Shown: in pieces, positions 41,233 through 45,726 of the stretch
Layout of the letters: each line of letters starts with the position of its first letter
Position numbering within the stretch: the stretch's first letter is position 1
NCBI GenBank assembly: GCA_026225235.1
Contig: JAMFSK010000196.1
Coordinates: 1-45,726, forward strand
Reading direction: 5' to 3'
Length of the DNA: 45,726 bases
Origin: Burkholderiales bacterium
GTDB taxonomy: Bacteria; Pseudomonadota; Gammaproteobacteria; Burkholderiales; Burkholderiaceae
Made by a program: the position numbers and the translations under genes
The notes under the pieces: model-generated
What the model saw: only the letters and a program-made list of their open reading frames with translations
What the model was told of the DNA's origin: nothing
Databases searched by the model: none

Positions 41233-42462
41233 ATGACCGATCGTTTATCCGTCTCTCCGCCTTCCAGGCTAGGCCCTGCCGCGGCCTCGTTCCGCCTGGA
41301 TCCATTCGAGACACACAGCAAGATCGCGCGTCTGATCGCCTCCTCAGCTGGGGTGAGCCGGGCCGATCTCGCGCGGATTACGGGGCTGGCGCGTTCAACC
41401 GTCTCGCAACACGTGCAGCCTCTGCTCGATGCGGGTCTGGTCAAGGAGCAGGAGACAGGTGCCGGTGCACGCGGACGGCCGGCGACCGGCCTGGCTTTGA
41501 ACGCCCGGGCCGGCGTGGTACTGATCGCCGATCTCGGTGCGTCCCATGCCCGGCTGGTCGTCGCTGATCTCGCGCAACGGCGGCTTGCAGAGCATGTGTT
41601 CGGCATTAGTTTGATGGATGGGCCGGAGACGGTGCTCCAGCGCATCATCGACGAGTTTGCCAATCTGCTTGGGCAACACCGGCTGACAGACCGCAAGGTC
41701 CGCTCGGTGGTGGTCGGCTTACCCGCGCCGGTTGACTTTGGCCGCGGCGTGCCGATTCGGCCGCCCATCATGCCGGGGTGGGATGGCTTTCCCGTTGCAC
41801 GTTATGTTCAGGAACGCATCGATGCGGCGGTGCTCGTCGATAACGACGTTAACCTGATGGCACTCGGTGAGGCACGCAGCCGTCCGGCGGTGCAATCGCC
41901 TTTGCTATTCGTCAAGGTCTCGACCGGTATCGGCTGCGGGGTGGTCACCAGCGAAGGCATCCTTCACAGGGGAGCGGATGGCGCTGCGGGGGATATCGGC
42001 CACATCCGCGTAGCGGGGCGCGAAAACGTGATTTGCCGTTGCGGCAATATTGGCTGCGTCGAAGCGGTCGCGTCGGCGTCTGCGCTAGTTCGCACGCTTC
42101 AGCAGGAAGGTCGGTCCGACATCCAGAACTCCGATGATCTCGCGCGACTTGTTCGAGCGGGCGACCCCGAAACGGTGCGGCTGGTGCGAATCGCTGCGGC
42201 CGAGATCGGCGACGTCATTGCGACGGCCGTTCATTTCTATAATCCGGCGTCGATCATTTTGGGTGGCCGGATGGCCCGCATCAGTGACGACTTGTTGGCG
42301 GGCGTGCGGGCGGTGGTCTACAGCCGCGCGCTGCCTTTGGCGACGCGGAGTCTCTCGATCGAGAACTCGCAACTGGGAGAACTCGCCGGGGCCATCGGCG
42401 GAGTGGTACTGGGAATCGAGCGGGCGCTGGCGCCCGACAGCATTGCAGAATACTTGCAGTAG
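41233..42462 (+). CDS. ROK family transcriptional regulator
   Basis: ROK repressor of 409 aa. HTH at residues 28-70 (KIARLIASSAGVSRADLARITGLARSTVSQHVQPLLDAGLV) with wing GARGRPAT, then the sugar-binding ROK domain (about 90-400). The zinc motif CRCGNIGC is at residues 268-275. It shares long segments with the ROK gene at 141-1505: RPPIMxGWDG, VLVDxDVNLMALGE, LFVKVSTGIG and RxLPLATR. The ATG at 41233 was chosen; the frame is open further up but crosses the AT-rich control region. Divergent from the AlsB-like gene, so it probably represses that operon until its sugar binds. Confidence 0.92.
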   Translation: MTDRLSVSPPSRLGPAAASFRLDPFETHSKIARLIASSAGVSRADLARITGLARSTVSQHVQPLLDAGLVKEQETGAGARGRPATGLALNARAGVVLIADLGASHARLVVADLAQRRLAEHVFGISLMDGPETVLQRIIDEFANLLGQHRLTDRKVRSVVVGLPAPVDFGRGVPIRPPIMPGWDGFPVARYVQERIDAAVLVDNDVNLMALGEARSRPAVQSPLLFVKVSTGIGCGVVTSEGILHRGADGAAGDIGHIRVAGRENVICRCGNIGCVEAVASASALVRTLQQEGRSDIQNSDDLARLVRAGDPETVRLVRIAAAEIGDVIATAVHFYNPASIILGGRMARISDDLLAGVRAVVYSRALPLATRSLSIENSQLGELAGAIGGVVLGIERALAPDSIAEYLQ

Positions 42463-42465
42463 AGG

Positions 42466-42491
42466 ACCGGGGATCTTTTAGTTCCCCAGGT
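42466..42491. terminator. Terminator between convergent ROK and 78-aa genes
   Basis: ACCGGGGA pairs with TCCCCAGGT (one bulged base) around a 9-nt loop rich in T. It includes the last codons of the minus-strand gene. Confidence 0.55.
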
Positions 42492-42714
42492 AATTCACTT
42501 CAATATCTCGATCGCCCATCACGGAATCATATAATTTAACGCGCGTTAGTCGCCCCGCTCGAATGTCAACGGACAGGCGATCGATGGCGTCCTTCCCTTC
42601 CAGCGTGTAGTCGTCTGTTTGCGCCTTGATTTGACGAGTGCCCGCATCGATATGGCGGCGCAATCCCGTCAGGTAGTGCAACAGACCTTGTGCTGACGCT
42701 AGAAAATGCTCCAT
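42478..42714 (-). CDS. Hypothetical 78-aa protein
   Basis: I do not recognise this protein. It begins MEHFLASAQGLLHYL and ends VMGDRDIEVNYLGN; it has a helical, amphipathic N-terminal half, and the C-terminal half (GKDAIDRLSVDIRAGRLTRVKLYDSV) looks like a mixed alpha/beta segment. No signal peptide, membrane segment or cysteine pair. It is supported as a gene by GGGGAGGAG 8 nt before the ATG at 42714 and by plausible codon use. It lies between the ROK gene (convergent) and the non-coding DNA before parA, and is transcribed away from parA. Confidence 0.65.
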   Translation of the reverse strand: MEHFLASAQGLLHYLTGLRRHIDAGTRQIKAQTDDYTLEGKDAIDRLSVDIRAGRLTRVKLYDSVMGDRDIEVNYLGN

Positions 42715-43079
42715 CTTCTTAGCTCCTCCCCGGGTCGCTGAAGACATCCTGCAAGCCGTTCTCCATCCGCTCACGCGTGACTACGTTATCGATCTGTCTT
42801 GGCAAGGGTTGATACCGGAAATTCATCTGAAGATACGCGCGCATGCACCAGCGGTAAAGAGTCGAACAGGGCGCTTACTATACGCGGCGCGAGGCTCTGC
42901 GATTTCTGTTCAAATTTTTCCGCGGGTTACGGGATGGGTTTCTCGGTGATGGGGATTTTGAAATCGAGAACCCGAGCATACGAGGGACGGTGAAGGTTGT
43001 CGGAGCCGCTCTTTGTTGAAGCGGCGCGCGTTGACGAGACGCTCGCTCGGAGGGAATCCCGGCGCCGTTGGTGGCACCT

Positions 43080-43097
43080 ACTTTCAGCGCTGAAAGT
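43080..43097. promoter_or_regulatory. parS-like 18-bp palindrome, copy 1
   Basis: ACTTTCAGCGCTGAAAGT, a perfect palindrome identical to copies at 43468 and 44333. Likely ParB-binding centromere site. Confidence 0.8.
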
Positions 43098-43143
43098 GGA
43101 CGCGACCGCGTCTAAGTCGCACGTTCATACGAACATCCAGGCG

Positions 43144-43160
43144 AGTTTTCCAAGAAAACT
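43144..43160. repeat. Inverted repeat in pre-parA region
   Basis: AGTTTTC-caa-GAAAACT, a 7-bp-arm dyad. It differs in sequence from the parS-like palindrome. Function unknown. Confidence 0.5.
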
Positions 43161-43211
43161 GAGGATCGCAGATGACTGTCAGACCTCCATCCTGGCTCAA
43201 AGACGCCTTTT

Positions 43212-43225
43212 GGTCAAAAATGACC
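43212..43225. repeat. Short inverted repeat in pre-parA region
   Basis: GGTCA-aaaa-TGACC, a 5-bp-arm dyad about 115 bp downstream of parS-like copy 1. Confidence 0.35.
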
Positions 43226-43467
43226 TCCTTCCAAAACGGGCCACACGCCGCCCAATCGAGGCGGTTAATGGGTATGCGTGGATAGGGGCCTTCTTAGGCA
43301 CTAAGGCCGTTTTGATCGAAACAGCGCTCTGCCGGTAAAAAATCGCGCTTGGCGTGATTACTTTCGACGGTCCCACCGATAAATTCGCCAATTCAAGTCG
43401 GAATAAATATATATAACTTTGACTTTTCAAGGGTCGCCCCATACAGTACTAACCACGTTATCGACGT

Positions 43468-43485
43468 ACTTTCAGCGCTGAAAGT
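43468..43485. promoter_or_regulatory. parS-like palindrome, copy 2, just before parA
   Basis: ACTTTCAGCGCTGAAAGT, extended by one pair to a 20-bp perfect palindrome (43467-43486). It ends 16 bp before the parA start, next to the AAGGGG ribosome site, so ParB bound here could also repress parAB. Confidence 0.82.
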
Positions 43486-43501
43486 AGCTCAAGGGGAATT
43501 C

Positions 43502-44161
43502 ATGGTTGCGAAGGTCATTGCCGTATTCAATCAAAAGGGAGGCTGCGGTAAAACGACGGTCTCCATGCAATTGGCAGGCACGCTGGGTCTGCGGGGAAAT
43601 CGGGTCCTGGTGATTGATATGGACGAGCAGGGAACAGCAACACGATGGGCTTCGCAGGCCACCGACGACGCCCCGTTTCCCGCCACACTCTCGAATCTCG
43701 CCATGATGGGCGGCAAGATGCATCGAGAGGTTCGGAGCCAGATCGAAAACTATGATTTCATCGTCATCGATTGTCCGCCAGCGGTTCACTCACCCTCGCC
43801 CTCGAGTGCCATGTTGGTCGCCGACCTCGCGCTTATTCCCATCGTCCCAGCACCCGCGGACATGTGGGCGGTTGTCGCGGCAAAGCAGCTCGCCGCTCAG
43901 GCCCAGGCGACCAATGAAGCGTTAAAGACGCGCGTCGTACCCAACATGGTCCAAAAAAATACAACACTGGCGCGCGACACCTTGGGCGTCCTTGCGGAAG
44001 ACGAAGAAGTCCCGCTGCTCAAGTCATGGCTCGGCTCGCGCTCCGCGTATCGCGAATGCCAGTTGATGGGCGCGACGGTGCATCAAGTCTCGCGAGCAAG
44101 GGACGCCATTTCGGAAGTCGACGCGCTCGTCGACGAAGTCCTTGAACTTGTTACCCAATAA
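43502..44161 (+). CDS. parA: ParA family partition ATPase
   Basis: Deviant Walker-type ATPase for replicon segregation, 219 aa. Walker A is KGGCGKT at residues 12-18, Walker A' region VLVIDMDEQGTATRW, Walker B FIVIDCPPAV. It has no N-terminal DNA-binding extension, so it is of the short (type Ib or chromosomal) kind that does not autoregulate by its own HTH. It binds nucleoid DNA as an ATP dimer and positions ParB-parS complexes. AAGGGG lies 6 nt before the ATG, and a parS-like site overlaps the promoter region. parB follows after 9 bp. Confidence 0.95.
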   Translation: MVAKVIAVFNQKGGCGKTTVSMQLAGTLGLRGNRVLVIDMDEQGTATRWASQATDDAPFPATLSNLAMMGGKMHREVRSQIENYDFIVIDCPPAVHSPSPSSAMLVADLALIPIVPAPADMWAVVAAKQLAAQAQATNEALKTRVVPNMVQKNTTLARDTLGVLAEDEEVPLLKSWLGSRSAYRECQLMGATVHQVSRARDAISEVDALVDEVLELVTQ

Positions 44162-44170
44162 GGACCGCAC

Positions 44171-45211
44171 ATGACAGACAAATCACAGAACCGCCGCGAC
44201 CTGCTTCGCGCCTCGATGCGCGCAGAAGCTGACTCGGTCGAGAAGCGCTTTGCTGCAGCCGAAGCCGCAATGGAACGCGCGCCGTCAGGTCTGGCGGGCG
44301 CTTTCGCGGGCGTGAGCCGCGGAGCGTCGACCACTTTCAGCGCTGAAAGTGAAGCGCCGGTGCGCGCCGATACGCCCTTAGCCCGCGCTGAAGGACGTCC
44401 GTTGTTAAAGCTGCCGCTCGACCGGGTCGTCGACAATCCATTCAACGCACGGCAGATTTACAACCACGACGTGATCAAGGAACGCGCCGCTTCGATCGCC
44501 ACGCATGGGCAACGTGTGCCCGCCCTGGCATGCGAAGACTGGCGCCGCCCGGGTTATTACATATTGATCGATGGGCACTATCGGAAACGAGCAATTCAAG
44601 CGGCTGGAAAAAATGAGATTGAGTGCCTGATCGAGCCGATTGCGACCGATCTTGAACTCTATCGACTGAGCTTCTTGCTCAACGCAGAACGCAACGCACA
44701 GTCCTCGCTCGACAACGCACTCGCGTGGCAACGCTTGTTGACCGAGCAGAAGGTGGACTCCGAAGAAGCGCTCGTCGAACTCACGGGCCTCTCGTGGGGA
44801 ACGGTCAACAAGACGCTTGCCCTGTTGAAGTTGCCCCCGGCTGCCCTTGATCGACTTCGCGAACATCCCGGGAAATTCGGTGTGGCGGTCGGGTATGAGA
44901 TGTTCCTCTTTGCGAAGTCCGCAACGGAAGAGGAGGTTGTGACCTTGATGCAACGCGTGGTCGACGAAGACCTCAGCAGCCGTGAGCTCGAGAGCCTCCG
45001 CAAAAAGCGTCAGTCGAAGCCCGCGCGCAAACCCAAGGAAGTCAGCCGTCAGTACAAGATTCGCTCGGGCGATGCCCAGGTGGGTTTCATCAAGGAATGG
45101 GATTCGGGCAAGGTCGCCTTTGAAGTTCGCCTGCCCGACTCCAAGGAACGCGATGCACTGGTCGAAGAACTCAAGCGCCGCTTCACGCTGTCCGAGGTCG
45201 ATCCCTCGTAA
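44171..45211 (+). CDS. parB: ParB/RepB/Spo0J family partition protein
   Basis: Centromere-binding protein, 346 aa. Order: N-terminal ParA-interacting region (1-75), ParB/sulfiredoxin-like nuclease fold (about 78-165), HTH (about 195-222: SEEALVELTGLSWGTVNKTLALLKLP), basic hinge (KKRQSKPARKPK, about 278-290) and a C-terminal dimerisation part. The usual GERRxRA CTP-binding motif reads GHYRKRA (135-141), and the ENxQRxxL motif reads ERNAQSSL. Codons 55-60 (TFSAES) are themselves an 18-bp parS-like palindrome. It forms an operon with parA, 9 bp apart. The divergent motifs suggest a plasmid/chromid ParB rather than the primary-chromosome type. Confidence 0.95.
   Translation: MTDKSQNRRDLLRASMRAEADSVEKRFAAAEAAMERAPSGLAGAFAGVSRGASTTFSAESEAPVRADTPLARAEGRPLLKLPLDRVVDNPFNARQIYNHDVIKERAASIATHGQRVPALACEDWRRPGYYILIDGHYRKRAIQAAGKNEIECLIEPIATDLELYRLSFLLNAERNAQSSLDNALAWQRLLTEQKVDSEEALVELTGLSWGTVNKTLALLKLPPAALDRLREHPGKFGVAVGYEMFLFAKSATEEEVVTLMQRVVDEDLSSRELESLRKKRQSKPARKPKEVSRQYKIRSGDAQVGFIKEWDSGKVAFEVRLPDSKERDALVEELKRRFTLSEVDPS
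44333..44350. promoter_or_regulatory. parS-like palindrome, copy 3, inside parB
   Basis: ACTTTCAGCGCTGAAAGT in frame as ACT TTC AGC GCT GAA AGT (T55 to S60 of ParB), in the linker before the ParB core domain. Identical to the two upstream copies. Confidence 0.82.
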
Positions 45212-45239
45212 TCGCTGGAACACTCGGGGGCGCCTGGCT

Positions 45240-45283
45240 CGTTTTCGGTTTGGCGCCGTACCTGATTCACCGGGCCGAAAACG
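45240..45283. terminator. Long-range inverted repeat after parB
   Basis: CGTTTTCGG (45240-45248) and CCGAAAACG (45275-45283), with further GGCGCC/GGCGCG pairing on the outside. Possible terminator of parAB or structured DNA site. Confidence 0.5.
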
Positions 45284-45340
45284 GCGCGCGGTCCCTGTTC
45301 GTTCTCACCATGCGCCGAGCCTTCTGCGTTAGAGGATCCC

Positions 45341-45357
45341 GTCACCTCGAAGGTGAC
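45341..45357. repeat. Inverted repeat GTCACCT-cga-AGGTGAC
   Basis: Perfect 7-bp arms with 3-nt spacer in the non-coding DNA after parB. Candidate protein-binding site. Confidence 0.5.
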
Positions 45358-45726
45358 TGCGGCGCGCCTCTTCAAGCCTCTCTCCACCTCGATGCCCTGC
45401 GTGCGGGCCGCCGAGCTACGCCATCCCCCGCGAAACGCTCCGCCGTGCACTTCTTACCGCGCCTGCAGTCCCAAACGGCCTCCCAATGGCTCGCACGCCC
45501 CGCCTCACCCTCCGCTGCATTCGGACAGGGGAGGGGGGCCTCAGATCAGATCGCGGGGCTTGCGTAGCCCGGCCTCGCGGTGTGGCAATTCGTTCTACAC
45601 GCACAACTGCAAACCATTTGAGCCAAATTCCGCCGCCCACGAAATGTAGCCGATGTGCCCCGAGTGCCACATTGGCCCTTTCCCATCCACTGCGGCGGCA
45701 GCTGTCAGCGCGCACGTCAGACCGCC

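Larger units (their letters stand above)
42715..43501. other. Non-coding region before parA, possible centromere/origin
   Basis: About 790 bp with no convincing gene. It holds two copies of the 18-bp palindrome, two other inverted repeats (43144-43160 and 43212-43225), and an AT-rich patch at about 43389-43432. A CCTATCCACG match to part of a DnaA box lies on the minus strand near 43277-43286. Together these suggest a centromere and perhaps a replication origin; no initiator gene is visible. Confidence 0.5.
45212..45726. other. Non-coding stretch after parB
   Basis: About 515 bp to the window edge with no supported gene; the open frames here have no ribosome site or recognisable protein. It holds the two dyads listed at 45240-45283 and 45341-45357. 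In related multi-replicon genomes an initiator gene often lies near parAB; it could begin past the edge. Confidence 0.5.

Noticed and set aside
42830..43020. Possible gene remnant before parA (frame reading REALRFLFKFFRG..., ending at about 43019)
   Set aside because: No start codon or ribosome site and no recognisable family; may be chance.
42997..43338. 113-codon plus-strand frame containing parS-like copy 1
   Set aside because: No ribosome site or familiar protein; the region looks like control DNA.
1..45726. tRNA, rRNA, transposase, integrase or prophage genes
   Set aside because: None could be recognised on either strand; island status of any segment cannot be shown by mobile-element markers.

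Overview
The window is GC-rich, densely coded bacterial DNA. The gene families and their pairings (4-guanidinobutyrase next to a LysR regulator and an NCS1 transporter, MocR/gabT, several LysR-SDR pairs, RbsA/AlsA-type sugar ABC systems, short FPASDP-type acidic protein) point to a Burkholderiaceae member (Burkholderia, Paraburkholderia or Caballeronia type). A ParA/ParB pair with its own 18-bp palindromic centromere-like sites at the right end suggests a secondary chromosome, chromid or megaplasmid, with the partition locus and perhaps the origin near 43-45.7 kb. This placement is inference: no replication initiator gene is visible.

Layout. (1) 0.1-3.4 kb: a ROK-family repressor divergent from a D-tagatose/D-psicose 3-epimerase-type enzyme and a small P-loop sugar/nucleoside kinase; a rare-sugar locus probably continuing off the left edge. 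(2) 3.5-7.1 kb: OsmC-type peroxidase, then a MocR/GabR-type regulator divergent from gabT (GABA aminotransferase). (3) 7.2-13 kb: a 4-guanidinobutyrate cluster on the minus strand (gbuA, NTF2-like protein, aldehyde dehydrogenase, NCS1 permease) with a divergent LysR gene. Guanidinobutyrase yields GABA plus urea, so this cluster feeds the adjacent gabT. (4) 13.2-28 kb: a run of small accessory units: BON-domain periplasmic protein, 53-residue acidic protein, MFS exporter, Old Yellow Enzyme plus quinone reductase, SDR/LysR pairs, cupin-LysE-AraC operon, esterase, TauE/SafE permease, Tat-exported dienelactone hydrolase, DUF985 cupin. One SDR gene (23.4-24.2 kb) carries a clean single-base frameshift near its 3' end.

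(5) 28-42.5 kb: two sugar-uptake operons facing each other. The left one (plus strand) is ABC ATPase, permease, binding protein, an L-galactonate 5-dehydrogenase-like zinc enzyme and a UxaB/mannitol-dehydrogenase-family enzyme, headed by a divergent FadR-type GntR regulator with a classic operator. The right one (minus strand) is an AlsB-AlsA-AlsC-like D-allose-type ABC system, a D-2-hydroxyacid dehydrogenase and a mutarotase-like protein, headed by a divergent ROK regulator paralogous to the one at the left end of the window. The two operons meet at stop codons that share four bases (CTAG).

(6) 42.5-45.7 kb: an unknown 78-residue protein, about 0.8 kb of non-coding DNA rich in inverted repeats, parA, parB, and 0.5 kb of non-coding DNA. 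The same perfect 18-bp palindrome occurs three times: in the upstream non-coding DNA, just before parA, and inside the parB reading frame. I saw no tRNA, rRNA, CRISPR array, transposase or prophage gene.
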